This document shows positions 8,508 through 17,148 of a DNA stretch of 45,223 nt, piece by piece. The stretch comes from a virus. Made by a program: the position numbers and the translations under genes. How positions within the stretch are numbered: the stretch's first letter is position 1; every line of letters begins with the position of its first letter. Below the pieces are notes generated by a model. It had not been told where the DNA came from. It saw nothing but the letters and a program-made list of their open reading frames with translations, and ran no database searches. The stretch spans positions 1 to 45,223 of the IMG/VR virus record IMGVR_UViG_3300025120_009907; one strand, written 5' to 3'.

Positions 8508-8827
8508 CAGTCACCTCGTTTTTCAAATGTTTTGCTCATTTGATGATACGAACTAATGGCTTCTTGGTTCCTTTGAATTAATGTTTTTAAGAAATCCACA
8601 GGATCAGATATTTCAACAGGATTGTCGTTAGTGTCCAACACGTATAATGGTGCCGAGTGATTATCCCCCATAGTTTTCACCAGACTTATCGTTTCAGCAT
8701 CTGCACGGAATATGTGTTCGTTGTATACTACTACAAGTCGTGCGTGGGCCTTCTCCAATGCGTTGCGTTTGGCAATCGCTATGTCATATGATAGATCTGA
8801 TTGTTTTTTTAGTTCGCCAATATCCAT
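8507..8827 (-). CDS. Small alpha-helical protein of unknown function (106 residues)
   Basis: The start is taken at the ATG at 8827. The frame could begin at a TTG at 8842, but no ribosome site favours it. The sequence begins MDIGELKKQSDLSYDIAIAK, is largely helical by eye, and ends in a charged helix. A central block, LVVVYNEHIFRADAETISLV, is the most structured part. The stop overlaps the next gene's ATG. It is the first gene of the modification cassette, after a 48-base gap (8828-8875) without a recognisable promoter. Family not recognised. Confidence 0.65.
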   Translation of the reverse strand: MDIGELKKQSDLSYDIAIAKRNALEKAHARLVVVYNEHIFRADAETISLVKTMGDNHSAPLYVLDTNDNPVEISDPVDFLKTLIQRNQEAISSYHQMSKTFEKRGD

Positions 8828-8875
8828 ACCACAATTATACAATAATTATGGTGGAAAATCAACCTGGTAAAATTA

Positions 8876-9829
8876 TTAAGATTGTGAGTTTGAAACCTGT
8901 GCGTTTGAAGAATATTGTATCGCCGACGCCAATCCTTGTGCTGAAGTTGGCTCCCTGGCCACTAAATTTAGTGACATGGCAGGTGCCTCATTAGGGTTTG
9001 CCGCCACACCCGATGTGTTACCAGATGTATACGTCGTGTCCCCCGCCGGATCCGATGCCACAAGTTTGACAGTAATCACTGTCGCTGAACTCACTGCCGC
9101 GTTAATCTTGACAAATACTTCTAATGTGTCTGAAGTGTAACCCGAGTTGTTTGAAGTCAATTTCAATAACGTTACGTAAGAGTTTGATGAGAGATCATGG
9201 AAACCAGTTCCACTGTTGAAAGTGTTCTGTGTCTCACCTGATCCTGATCTTGTTGTTGCGTGTGCTTTGAATTCCACTGTTCCCATGGCCGCTTCCAGTT
9301 CTTGGAACACCGTGTCCTTGTTACCTGAAACTGATCCTGATGTACCTGGGTTAATCTTGATGCTACCGCCTGCATTGAAGAAGGCCCTCATAGTGGCGTT
9401 GTTGGCGAATGTAATCGATCTCTCAATAGTTGATGAGGAATTCCATGTGCCGGAGTTTGTGCTTGTGCCTGCGTCCCTGTCTGATAGTGCAGTTGCCGAT
9501 GTTGATCCACCCGCGACCGCCGCCGCCAAGTTGGCCAGGTCTCCGATCAATGCCGCCCTTATGGCAACTGTGTCACCTGCTGAAACTGATGATGATGTTA
9601 TTGATACGTTTGTGTGGTTGGAGATGTTGTTTAGGCCGGTGAATAGGCTGTTCCAACTTGATGCGTTGATCGTGCCACCTGCTGAAACTGTTGAAATTGA
9701 ACTTTGGTTTAATCCATAGACACCTGAACCTGTGCCCGCGAAATGGTTGAATCCATATGGACTTGAACTGTTGCCTACGAAAGCGTTGTACTCGTCGTCT
9801 AAAATTGTATCACCTGCACTGTATGCCAT
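8876..9829 (-). CDS. Probable virion fibre or structural protein
   Basis: 317 residues, very rich in Ser, Thr, Asn, Gly and Ala, with no cysteine and no signal sequence. It starts MAYSAGDTILDDEYNAFVG, a type of opening common in marine T4-like phage structural proteins that sit beside fibre genes. The middle holds a predicted helix (AIRAALIGDLANLAAAVAGG), the C-terminal half beta-rich segments such as VTLLKLTSNN and TLEVFVKIN. Composition and position, last in the fibre gene run, suggest a fibre or tail-decorating subunit. Specific function is not inferable. Confidence 0.55.
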   Translation of the reverse strand: MAYSAGDTILDDEYNAFVGNSSSPYGFNHFAGTGSGVYGLNQSSISTVSAGGTINASSWNSLFTGLNNISNHTNVSITSSSVSAGDTVAIRAALIGDLANLAAAVAGGSTSATALSDRDAGTSTNSGTWNSSSTIERSITFANNATMRAFFNAGGSIKINPGTSGSVSGNKDTVFQELEAAMGTVEFKAHATTRSGSGETQNTFNSGTGFHDLSSNSYVTLLKLTSNNSGYTSDTLEVFVKINAAVSSATVITVKLVASDPAGDTTYTSGNTSGVAANPNEAPAMSLNLVAREPTSAQGLASAIQYSSNAQVSNSQS

Positions 9830-9835
9830 AATTTT

Positions 9836-11482
9836 TTATTTCACTCCTATCACGCACTCTGTGAGTGCTGTTTCTTTGTTGTATTTATCCTTGATCAGTC
9901 TTCCCAGGGTATTAAAAGCGGTACATTCCTCTAGTTCTGCCACCCGGGCCTCACCATTTCCTGCTGATACCACACGATCCCCTGCCTTGCCTGAACCCGT
10001 CAATTTAACCATAACACGTCCCTTCAATGCCACCATAGGGTGTGAGTCGTTGTTGCCCGCCTGTGCGTTCATGAGGAACGCTGGTGATTCTGATATCACG
10101 CCAAAAACGGCGTCTGACAGCTCGTCCTTGCACTTGGTTATCTCTGCATGTCCACCTAAAATCACTACATCTCCTACCTCTGTTTCGCAGTCCGCTTCAT
10201 ATCTCTCTGCCAAGTCAGCATACATGGCACTTGTTGTTGTCGCATGTACCACGTTGGCCCTGATGTCCACAAGTGTTGGTGCTTCCAATTCAGAATCCGT
10301 CTGTGCAGATTTGAACGCTGTCCAGGCGCCTCCTGCATTTCCGTATGTTGTAGATCCGTCATCCGCGAATGTCTCGTCCCATACCCAGTACAGGTTCTGT
10401 TCTGTCGCACTCGACGTTTCTCCCCTGTTGACTTTCAGTCCAGTGTAGTTGGGCATACCCACGTTGCTGGATACGTTCCTGTTTAGTTCTATGATGTTGT
10501 CTTCTATAGTAAGTGTTGATGTGTTTACTGTTGTCTGTGTTCCATCGACTGTTAAATTTCCCTTAACCCTGATATCTCCCACTGTCGGTAGTTGTAGTAA
10601 TCCTGATGACCCGTCCATGGTCATCATAGTGGTCGTTATTCCGCCATCATTGACTGTGAATATAATGTCCTTGTCTTGTGTTGTCTGTGCAATGGTTAAG
10701 TCGTCACTACTCAATGTCATGGTAACGTCCTGCCCCGCTCCCAACACTAGTCCTGTGTCGCTCTGTATTATCAGTTTACCTGTTGTAGTGTCGTCGCCAT
10801 CTGATCTCAGGAAGTTGGCCGCGGCCACTCCGCCCAGTGCGTCTGCATCTGTGGCTGTTCCCCTGAACTTGGCTGATGACACACTTGTTGAAAGTTGTAG
10901 ACCCTGTGCCACAGTGGAGAAACCTGCCGTGATCAATGCGGCACCCAGTGTTTCTGTTGAACTCGGTGTGAATGCCAGGTTAGAGATAACACCTACTACC
11001 GTATCATTGGTAACCAGTTTCAGGATACTTCTCGTCACGCCTGTGTTGTCTTCCGGTGATTCCGTAATGACCTGTGTAACTCCTGATCCAGACACTGTTG
11101 TTGGACCGATCAGTGTCCATGCTGATCCTGTGTAGACATAAAGTTGTGTGTTTGTCGTGTCGAACCATGTATCTCCAGTAACTGCATTTGCAGGTGCGGT
11201 TGCTGAATTTGTTGGTCCGCCGGCTGGCTTGAATTTTACTCCATCATAAACGTTTAATCTTTTATTTGTTTGGTCAAACCATAGTTGACCTTGTATCTTA
11301 TTTGATGGTGCTGTGGTGTTGTTGAAATTCTCTAGGAGTTTGACTAGGTTCTCGTTTAACTTCTCACCGAAACCTGCATAACCTTTTCCTATCAGTGTCA
11401 GGTCAGTGGTTGCGACATCAATTGTGCCGTCTGCCAGTGTGACCAATAAGGTCCCGAATGTGTTGTTAATCTTGTATGCCAT
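9836..11482 (-). CDS. Tail fibre-like protein, paralogue 1
   Basis: 548 residues. The N-terminal module reads MAYKINNTFGT, DLTLIGKGYAGFGEKLNEN, LLENFNN-x-TAP, GQLWFD and VYTGSAW, and is shared with the genes at 14256-15629 and 15640-17148. The middle has DADALGGVAAANFLRSD, an ATQ/DKDIIFTVNDGG-type segment and MTMDGSSG, also shared. The C-terminal domain starts YADLAERYEAD and contains VGDVVILGG, VISESPAFLMN and ALKGRVMVKL. It also occurs in the 15640-17148 gene and resembles a domain at the ends of cyanophage fibre proteins. It is probably a trimeric fibre or fibre-connector subunit involved in host contact. Confidence 0.68.
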   Translation of the reverse strand: MAYKINNTFGTLLVTLADGTIDVATTDLTLIGKGYAGFGEKLNENLVKLLENFNNTTAPSNKIQGQLWFDQTNKRLNVYDGVKFKPAGGPTNSATAPANAVTGDTWFDTTNTQLYVYTGSAWTLIGPTTVSGSGVTQVITESPEDNTGVTRSILKLVTNDTVVGVISNLAFTPSSTETLGAALITAGFSTVAQGLQLSTSVSSAKFRGTATDADALGGVAAANFLRSDGDDTTTGKLIIQSDTGLVLGAGQDVTMTLSSDDLTIAQTTQDKDIIFTVNDGGITTTMMTMDGSSGLLQLPTVGDIRVKGNLTVDGTQTTVNTSTLTIEDNIIELNRNVSSNVGMPNYTGLKVNRGETSSATEQNLYWVWDETFADDGSTTYGNAGGAWTAFKSAQTDSELEAPTLVDIRANVVHATTTSAMYADLAERYEADCETEVGDVVILGGHAEITKCKDELSDAVFGVISESPAFLMNAQAGNNDSHPMVALKGRVMVKLTGSGKAGDRVVSAGNGEARVAELEECTAFNTLGRLIKDKYNKETALTECVIGVK

Positions 11483-11485
11483 CTA

Positions 11486-11668
11486 CTATTCTCTTGGCAG
11501 GTTGTCTCTGATCTCTACAAGCCAACTTACATCACCAACAATTTTAATTAATATACTTGCGAGTTTAGGATCTACTCTTTCCTGGACATATGCATTTTCG
11601 TCCCATGTCAGTTCATCCTCCATCTCGAAGTTGTTGATATAATCTGCTACTTCTTGTTTTGTCGCCAT
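11486..11668 (-). CDS. Small acidic protein of unknown function (60 residues)
   Basis: A strong ribosome site, AAGGAG, 8 bases before the ATG supports this as a real gene despite its size. The sequence starts MATKQEVADYINNFEMEDEL and is acidic and helical by eye. It sits 3 bases upstream of the first base of the paralogue 1 fibre gene, so the two should be co-translated; a fibre chaperone or assembly factor is possible but unproven. Confidence 0.7.
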   Translation of the reverse strand: MATKQEVADYINNFEMEDELTWDENAYVQERVDPKLASILIKIVGDVSWLVEIRDNLPRE

Positions 11669-11687
11669 TTTTGATACTCCTTATGCT

Positions 11688-11695
11688 TATTTATT
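11688..11695 (-). promoter_or_regulatory. Possible late promoter (-10 element AATAAATA)
   Basis: AATAAATA on the minus strand differs from the T4 late consensus TATAAATA at one base and lies in the 54-base gap upstream of the 60-residue protein gene, about 20 bases before its ATG. The sequence is AT-rich, so chance is a real alternative. Confidence 0.25.
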
Positions 11696-11722
11696 AGTAT
11701 ATCGTTGCTTTCCGTATGCTCC

Positions 11723-12157
11723 TTATTTGAGCCAATCCAAATTAGTGTACTTTTTTTTGTTCAAGTTCATAATGTAAGATTTTACGTTTTTTTCACCATA
11801 CTCCATATCTCCATGCTTAATATACAATTTTTCTAAGGATTTTTCTGCGGTATGGGTCAATATTATTTCTATGTTTTTCTTTTTTGCTAATATTTTCACT
11901 TTTTTAAGGAGCATTTTCATGGCCTTATATTTTTTTATTCTGCCAATTTTTGGATTAGAAAATATGCCGTACATATATCCAAATTTAACCTCTGGGTTCA
12001 AGTATAACCCTACCGCACAAATAGGTTCTTCGTCTTCAACCATGATACCCTGTGGTGGTAGTATGTCTTTTGGTATTACAGAATCCCAATCGTATTCTTT
12101 ACACCATTTTTCCAGAATTGGATAATCCTGGTCTAAATCCCATTCCCTATATTTCAT
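11723..12157 (-). CDS. GNAT-like N-acetyltransferase
   Basis: 144 residues. The opening REWDLDQDYPILEKWCKEY resembles the first strand and helix of GNAT enzymes. PICAVGLYL is a likely beta-4 strand, and MYGIFSNPKIGRIKK, followed by a lysine-rich helix, falls where the acetyl-CoA binding loop lies, although the classic Q/RxxGxG/A is not clear. THTAEKSLEKLYIKHG matches the C-terminal helix of the family. No good ribosome site precedes the ATG. The gene is strikingly AT-rich: by hand count one 60-base line (11881-11940) is 23% GC, against 48% in a line of the gene at 14256. This suggests recent acquisition. Substrate unknown. Confidence 0.5.
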   Translation of the reverse strand: MKYREWDLDQDYPILEKWCKEYDWDSVIPKDILPPQGIMVEDEEPICAVGLYLNPEVKFGYMYGIFSNPKIGRIKKYKAMKMLLKKVKILAKKKNIEIILTHTAEKSLEKLYIKHGDMEYGEKNVKSYIMNLNKKKYTNLDWLK

Positions 12158-12172
12158 ATATGTATTATTGTA

Positions 12173-14251
12173 TTATTCTTTACCGGTAAAGTCAACTATT
12201 TGCTTGTCTACCAAGCCAATGCTGTTCTGAGCGTGTTCTCTCCACTGCCCAAAGTATTTTTCGCCTAATGTTTCAAGTCCTTGTTGCTCAAAACCATCAA
12301 AGTAGTCTGTGAACAATGTGTCTTTGATCAGTATTCTTCTGTTCTCTGTTCCAAATACATAAACTTTTACTTCTTCATCACCTAATGACTTACTGTGTTT
12401 AGTATCTCTGACTCTCATCCAAGCACCATCTTCTTTCACCATGTGTGAGCCTGAAACTTTGATACCTTTGTAATCATATAAATCGTCGGTTAAAAATTTA
12501 CCAGTTCCAAACACAAGTCCGCCCACTGCAACTTCATCTCCTAGATCAACTTGCTCTACTGGTTTAATAGTTCCATCGGCCATTGTTATTGGCGTGCCTG
12601 CTAAGAAACATTTGTTGTGAACAACATAGTTGTCAGCAATATATGATTTGTCATTTGAAATGTGGAAGTTGTATAAAGGCAACTCAGGATCATTTATTTC
12701 TTTTGATTTAATATCTGTAATCTCAAACAATCCATCGCCTGTGATAATCTTGTCTCCAACTTCTAATGCACCTTTTAATTCTTCATAAAGTTCTACACCA
12801 TCACGTTCTTTTGTTTTCTCTGGTTTGACTGATTTCCAACCTTCTGTAGTCATAAACGGGTGTTCTGATGTAAAGAAATAATGTTCACTGTCATTGAATG
12901 TGTATAACTTCCTATCGCCCAAAAGCACCCAATCTAATTTTATTACCGTGTTATTTCCGTTGTAGCCTCTTACTTCCTCGCCGACCACGACATCTTCAAT
13001 ATTTTTAAGTGTACCATCGGCCATTGAGATTTTAGTACCTGCAACAAAACAACTAGTTCCCCCTCCTATGGGTGCTCCATATTTAGATGTGGCCACTGAT
13101 GCGTTACTGTATCCACTCGCCGTGTGCGGGTTGTGTCTCTGTGGTTGTTTTGGCGCTGGTGCGACAAATCCACGTCCGCCGCCATCACCGCCACCTGACT
13201 GTGGTGGAATGTTCGCGATGGTTGGAATACCTCCCGAGCCTTCCGTGCCCGATGTGGCTCCTCCTATTGCGTTTCCGAACTGTGCTGAATTTCCATTGAA
13301 CAGGATGTCACTAGAGAATATTGATTTCCATACTCCTCCTACCTTCACGAAACCTGAGTTTATTTGTTTCCATGTGTCTGACACTTTAACAAGAATAGAA
13401 TTAAAAGATTTCCATTCTCCGCCTACCTTGTACTTGCTATCCGATGGTACATTAAATATTAATACGGCCCTTCCTGCACCTCCGGCCGCACTGCCTCTAC
13501 CACCTTTGGCTATACCTGATGAATAGTGGGCACTACCTGTGCCTCCTGGGTCTAGACCTGCACCATTGTCCTCTGATCCTCCTGAGGGTACCAAATTTGA
13601 TCCTGATTTTCCACCGAATCCTCCTGCGTCACCCGTAGCACCTGATCCTCCTGTGCCTCCGTCGGCTCCGCCACCTCCAGCGCCACCGCCACCACCGTCT
13701 CCGACGTGACCTGCACCGTTCTCTCCCAGTGTGCCTGGTGAATTTGATGTTGCTGTGTTTGTGTTGATTCCTATTCCACCACGTGATGAGGCACCTGTTC
13801 CGCCACCGCCGCCACCGCCGCCTGCAATGGCTAATTTAATTGTGTCCGCGGCCTCGCCATTTTCGAATAACGTTACTGTGGTCGCTCCACCACCTCCACC
13901 ACCAGAACCTGATGATCCGACCGGTCCTGAACTTCCGCCCTGACCGCCTGAATAACCTGTCAAACTTTTTCCGTTTCTACCGCCGTCGGTCTCTCCACCT
14001 GATCCTCCTGCTTCTGCACCACCACCGACCGCAACACCAATTAACTTGACTCCTGCGTATGCTGATATATCTAAATCTGTTACAGTGACATAGTGTCCAG
14101 CGGCACCGTCTGCGACACTCCCTTGGGAATCCATTCCTCCAGGTCCGCCTGCTCCGCCCCATAAGTGCATGGTTATGGTAGTAGTACCCGATGGTAACTC
14201 TGCTATTTGAAATTGACCTGTGTAATTGAAAGTCTTTGTAATTAATGGCAT
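12173..14251 (-). CDS. Glycine-rich adhesin-like tail protein with two C-terminal Hint (intein-like) domains
   Basis: 692 residues; AGGGAGG precedes the ATG by 9 bases. Residues 1-270 begin with a beta segment (KTFNYTGQFQIAELPSG), followed by long glycine runs typical of phage adhesins. Residues 274-311 hold three short repeats, KVGGEWK, KVSDTWK and KVGGVWK. From 401 there is a Hint domain: C401 in CFVAGTKISMADGT, H464 in TSEHPF, and H545-N546 at the end of NYVVHNK. A second starts at once: C548 in CFLAGTPITMADGT, with H603 in SGSHMV. The residue after HN is Lys, not Cys, Ser or Thr, so normal protein splicing is unlikely; cleavage or ligation chemistry is possible. The Hint part is more AT-rich than the glycine part. 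Confidence 0.8.
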   Translation of the reverse strand: MPLITKTFNYTGQFQIAELPSGTTTITMHLWGGAGGPGGMDSQGSVADGAAGHYVTVTDLDISAYAGVKLIGVAVGGGAEAGGSGGETDGGRNGKSLTGYSGGQGGSSGPVGSSGSGGGGGGATTVTLFENGEAADTIKLAIAGGGGGGGGTGASSRGGIGINTNTATSNSPGTLGENGAGHVGDGGGGGAGGGGADGGTGGSGATGDAGGFGGKSGSNLVPSGGSEDNGAGLDPGGTGSAHYSSGIAKGGRGSAAGGAGRAVLIFNVPSDSKYKVGGEWKSFNSILVKVSDTWKQINSGFVKVGGVWKSIFSSDILFNGNSAQFGNAIGGATSGTEGSGGIPTIANIPPQSGGGDGGGRGFVAPAPKQPQRHNPHTASGYSNASVATSKYGAPIGGGTSCFVAGTKISMADGTLKNIEDVVVGEEVRGYNGNNTVIKLDWVLLGDRKLYTFNDSEHYFFTSEHPFMTTEGWKSVKPEKTKERDGVELYEELKGALEVGDKIITGDGLFEITDIKSKEINDPELPLYNFHISNDKSYIADNYVVHNKCFLAGTPITMADGTIKPVEQVDLGDEVAVGGLVFGTGKFLTDDLYDYKGIKVSGSHMVKEDGAWMRVRDTKHSKSLGDEEVKVYVFGTENRRILIKDTLFTDYFDGFEQQGLETLGEKYFGQWREHAQNSIGLVDKQIVDFTGKE
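12287..12610 (-). other. Hint-like domain 2 (residues 548 to about 655)
   Basis: The start repeats block A of domain 1 (CFLAGTPITMADGT, then LGDEV). A His in GIKVSGSHMVKEDG and WMRVRD corresponds to block B. No terminal His-Asn is seen, so it can at most perform the N-terminal acyl shift. The end is approximate. Confidence 0.6.
12614..13051 (-). other. Hint domain 1 (residues 401-546)
   Basis: A mini-intein-sized module of 146 residues without room for a homing endonuclease. It has block A (CFVAGTKISMADG), block B (TSEHPF followed by GWKSVKP), a LEVGDKI segment and the terminal block ending VVHN. Catalytic Cys, His and the terminal His-Asn are all present. The following residue is Lys, as in bacterial intein-like domains rather than splicing inteins. 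Confidence 0.75.
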
Positions 14252-14255
14252 GGGA

Positions 14256-15629
14256 TTAAGCCTCCCTTACAAACCAAAAGTCTCCGTCAGCACCATCACT
14301 GCCTGTGGGCTGGGAAGTTGAAACTGTTTTCGCCGCTCCGCCCCATTCATTGCTAAGAGTAGCAACTGCACCTATTGTTGGTACGCCGGTATTTGCTGTG
14401 TCAGTGTATGTGATAGACACAACAGCACCTAGGTTCATTGAAGTTGCTGTTACATTACCAGCCGCTGTTGTTTTTAAAACTTTTCCCTTGTTGGCATGAC
14501 CATCCTCTGTCGCATCTGCCAATCTTATCACTTGTGAGTAACTCTGGTTTTGACCTGCTGACCAGTGGTTCTCTGATACATCATAGAACATTCTAGCGTC
14601 GTCTGTGTCAGATGTTTCAACTATGAGTCCAGCATCTGCTTCTGAGTTGCCTGTGTTTACTTTAATGAATGCATCATCATATGTTGAGATATTTGATACT
14701 GAGCTGTTGTATTCACCTGTGATATTCAAATTACCGTCTATTGTTATGTTTCCTGTTGAACCATCCATGGTCATTATGGTCTTTGTAGTACCACCAGTGT
14801 TGACAGTAAATTTTAAATCTTTGTCTTCTTGTCTTTGTGCTATCGTTACGTCATTACTTGAAACGCTTATGCTTAATTCTTGGTTGTCTCCTATTATGAC
14901 ACCTGTGTCATTGTCCACCGTTATAGCACCTGTTGTGGTGTCCGCCGCATCTGCCCTTAGGAAGTTTCCGCCTGCAATAACTGTTGCCGATGTGTTTGTT
15001 GTTCCTGACACATCTATTGCTGATGCTTGTGAACTTGAACCTTCAAATGCCGCACCTAGTGTTGAGTTAAGTGTTATACCTGCTTTGATTGATGCAAATC
15101 CTGTTTGTGTAACACTTGGAGTAAATGTTTCTTTTGAAAGTATTGCAACTCTTGTTGCTCCTGCATACATTGATGAAACAACCTTGTTTCCTCCCGAACT
15201 TTCAAGTGTTTCGATTTTCCAACCTGACAATGTCTGTCCTGAAGTGTATACTGGTCCTACTAATAACCATGCTGATCCCGTGTAAACGTATACTTGATCA
15301 TTTGCTGTATCGTGCCATAGGTCACCTGCTGATGGTGATGTGGGTTGGGTAGCACTTGATTTTGATCCGCCCGTGGGTTTGAAGCTCGTTCCGTCGTAAA
15401 CTTTGATCTGGTTCGTTGTAGTGTCAAACCATAGTTCACCCTTTAAAGGTGCCGTTGGTGCCGCAGTTGATGCCGCGTTCTCTAACAACTTGACTAGGTT
15501 CTCGTTTAGGCCTTCACCAAATCCTGAATATGATTTACCAAACAACTGCAACGTAGTGGTGTTGTCTACCGTTCCGTCCGTGATCGTTGTTACTATTGTT
15601 CCGTCTGTTTTGTTGATTGTGTACGCCAT
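14256..15629 (-). CDS. Tail fibre-like protein, paralogue 2
   Basis: 457 residues from the ATG at 15629. The frame extends ten codons further up, but those overlap the upstream gene's end and the MAY opening is shared with both paralogues. The N-terminal module is present (LQLFGKSYSGFGEGLNEN, LLENAAS, GELWFD, VYTGSAWLLVGP). So is the middle module (GGNFLRADAADTTTGAI, RQEDKDLKFTVN, MTMDGSTG). The C-terminus differs: the YADLAE domain is replaced by a segment ending in TGSDGADGDFWFVREA. It lies between paralogue 3 and the glycine-rich adhesin and may be another fibre type. Confidence 0.65.
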   Translation of the reverse strand: MAYTINKTDGTIVTTITDGTVDNTTTLQLFGKSYSGFGEGLNENLVKLLENAASTAAPTAPLKGELWFDTTTNQIKVYDGTSFKPTGGSKSSATQPTSPSAGDLWHDTANDQVYVYTGSAWLLVGPVYTSGQTLSGWKIETLESSGGNKVVSSMYAGATRVAILSKETFTPSVTQTGFASIKAGITLNSTLGAAFEGSSSQASAIDVSGTTNTSATVIAGGNFLRADAADTTTGAITVDNDTGVIIGDNQELSISVSSNDVTIAQRQEDKDLKFTVNTGGTTKTIMTMDGSTGNITIDGNLNITGEYNSSVSNISTYDDAFIKVNTGNSEADAGLIVETSDTDDARMFYDVSENHWSAGQNQSYSQVIRLADATEDGHANKGKVLKTTAAGNVTATSMNLGAVVSITYTDTANTGVPTIGAVATLSNEWGGAAKTVSTSQPTGSDGADGDFWFVREA

Positions 15630-15636
15630 TTGTTTA

Positions 15637-15644
15637 TATTTATA
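15637..15644 (-). promoter_or_regulatory. Exact TATAAATA, doubtful late promoter
   Basis: The motif is perfect, but it contains the TAA stop of the upstream gene and sits only 8 bases before the ATG at 15629, so any transcript would be almost leaderless. Coincidence is at least as likely as function. Confidence 0.22.
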
Positions 15645-17148
15645 GTCTTCCAGCCACAATATTAATCGTGCCTATTTCGGTTGAATTGTACTCCTCTAAT
15701 GCTTTTCCTATCACTGTGCCCATCTTTGGATCATTTCCTTTTCTAGCCACACCCGGGTGTTGTGAGTGTGTTACCAGCATATCTCCCTTGCTTATCTGCC
15801 CCATCACTTTGCATGGTACCTTACCTTGTAATGCTACCGCTTGTCCTGTTGCGTCTGAATTCATTAGGTATGCTGGATTTTCAGAGATGACACCTGCCAC
15901 TCTTGGATCTGCACCCATGCTTGAAACTGTGATCTCTTTATCACCACCAAATATGACAACTGTGCCCACTTCGTACTCCGAGTCGGACTCGTATATCTCA
16001 GCCAAGTCAGCGTACTGCGCCGATGTTGCTTTTGCGTATACAGTGTTGTATTTCTTTAGCTCTGTTCCTATGTCGTATGTTGTATTTGTGTCTGGTGCTA
16101 TTGCCTTCGAAGTTAGTGTACCACCCATCACCAATGTGCCCATTGTGTTGGCACCTGAACTTGTTAGATTACCTGTGACGTTTCCTGTCACTGCGCCTGT
16201 CAGTGGTCCTGCGAATGCTGTTGCTGTTGCTGTACCCGAAACCTGTAGTTTCGTACTTGGTGTGGTCGTCCCTATACCAACCCTCGATTCTGAACCATCT
16301 ATGGTCATAACTGTGGACGTCGATCCACCATCGTTTACTTTGAAAGTTATGTCTGTGTTGTTCGTTGTGTTTGATATTATACCACCTGAAGCATCAACCG
16401 TTATGGCTAGATCACTGTCTACCCCAACAACAAGTCCGGCATCGTTAGCAATACTGATGTGTCCTGATGTCGTGTCATTGGCATTGGATCTCAGATAGTT
16501 TGCCGCCGCTACTCCGCCCAGTGCATCTGCATCTGAGGCCGTGCCTTGGAATTTTATGTCTGCTATTGCAGTTGTCAGTGTAATACCTTTCTTGACAGTT
16601 GCGAATCCGGTCAATGTAGTCTTGGGTGTGAATGTATCCTCTGATATGATTGCTATAAGATTTCCATCGTTAAACAATTTTGTGATGTTCTGACTGTTGT
16701 CTCCTGAGTCAAGTATCGTGTCGAAGGTAAATCCGTTCGTGGTACCTGTGGAACTAGGTGGACCTACCAATATGCTTTGTGTACCGTTGTAGAAGTACAT
16801 CTGTCCTGTATCTGAATCTATCCATATGTCTCCAGAAGCCAAGTTTGATGGAGCAGAAGATTGATAAGGTGCACTACCACCTGCTGTTTGGAATGCAGTT
16901 CCGTTGTACACTTGTAATTTTTGACTTGTGCTGTCCCACCATAATTGTCCCTCTATGGGTTTTAGAGGTGCGGATGTGTTTGAAAAGTTTTCAAGTATGT
17001 GTAAGAAATTCTCTGCTATGGATTCACCATACCCTGCATAGCCTTTGCCAATTAAACTTAGATCGGTCTGTGTGTTGACTACACCATCCTGTACCGTGTA
17101 CTGGTTAGGTGAACTAGAATTATTGCTCTTGTTTACCGTATATGCCAT
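15640..17148 (-). CDS. Tail fibre-like protein, paralogue 3
   Basis: 502 residues. The ATG overlaps the upstream stop (TAATG). It shares DLSLIGKGYAGYGESIAEN, LENFSNTSAPLKP, GQLWWD and the DADALGGVAAANYLRSN block with the gene at 9836. The C-terminal YADLAEIYESDSEYEVG domain, with VVIFGGDKE, VISENPAYLMN and ALQGKVPCKV, is also common to both. It is likely a fibre subunit; the common ends and divergent middles suggest parts swapped within one family. Confidence 0.67.
   Translation of the reverse strand: MAYTVNKSNNSSSPNQYTVQDGVVNTQTDLSLIGKGYAGYGESIAENFLHILENFSNTSAPLKPIEGQLWWDSTSQKLQVYNGTAFQTAGGSAPYQSSAPSNLASGDIWIDSDTGQMYFYNGTQSILVGPPSSTGTTNGFTFDTILDSGDNSQNITKLFNDGNLIAIISEDTFTPKTTLTGFATVKKGITLTTAIADIKFQGTASDADALGGVAAANYLRSNANDTTSGHISIANDAGLVVGVDSDLAITVDASGGIISNTTNNTDITFKVNDGGSTSTVMTIDGSESRVGIGTTTPSTKLQVSGTATATAFAGPLTGAVTGNVTGNLTSSGANTMGTLVMGGTLTSKAIAPDTNTTYDIGTELKKYNTVYAKATSAQYADLAEIYESDSEYEVGTVVIFGGDKEITVSSMGADPRVAGVISENPAYLMNSDATGQAVALQGKVPCKVMGQISKGDMLVTHSQHPGVARKGNDPKMGTVIGKALEEYNSTEIGTINIVAGRL

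Noticed and set aside
12614-13051. A normal splicing intein in the adhesin
   Set aside because: The residue after the terminal Asn is Lys, not Cys, Ser or Thr, and the next segment is another Hint domain rather than a resumed host protein sequence.
13731-13943. Proline-rich plus-strand frame
   Set aside because: It is the antisense reading of the glycine codons in the adhesin gene.
13480-14180. Short-period DNA repeat or CRISPR-like array in the glycine-rich part
   Set aside because: The GCCACC-like repetition is explained by runs of glycine codons; no regular repeat-spacer pattern is present.
15617-16498. Long plus-strand open frame (293 codons) opposite a fibre gene
   Set aside because: It lies antisense to two fibre genes with clear homology, has no ribosome site and follows from their codon bias. 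The same holds for the plus-strand frames at 9732-10448, 10449-11135, 14605-15285 and 6273-6824.
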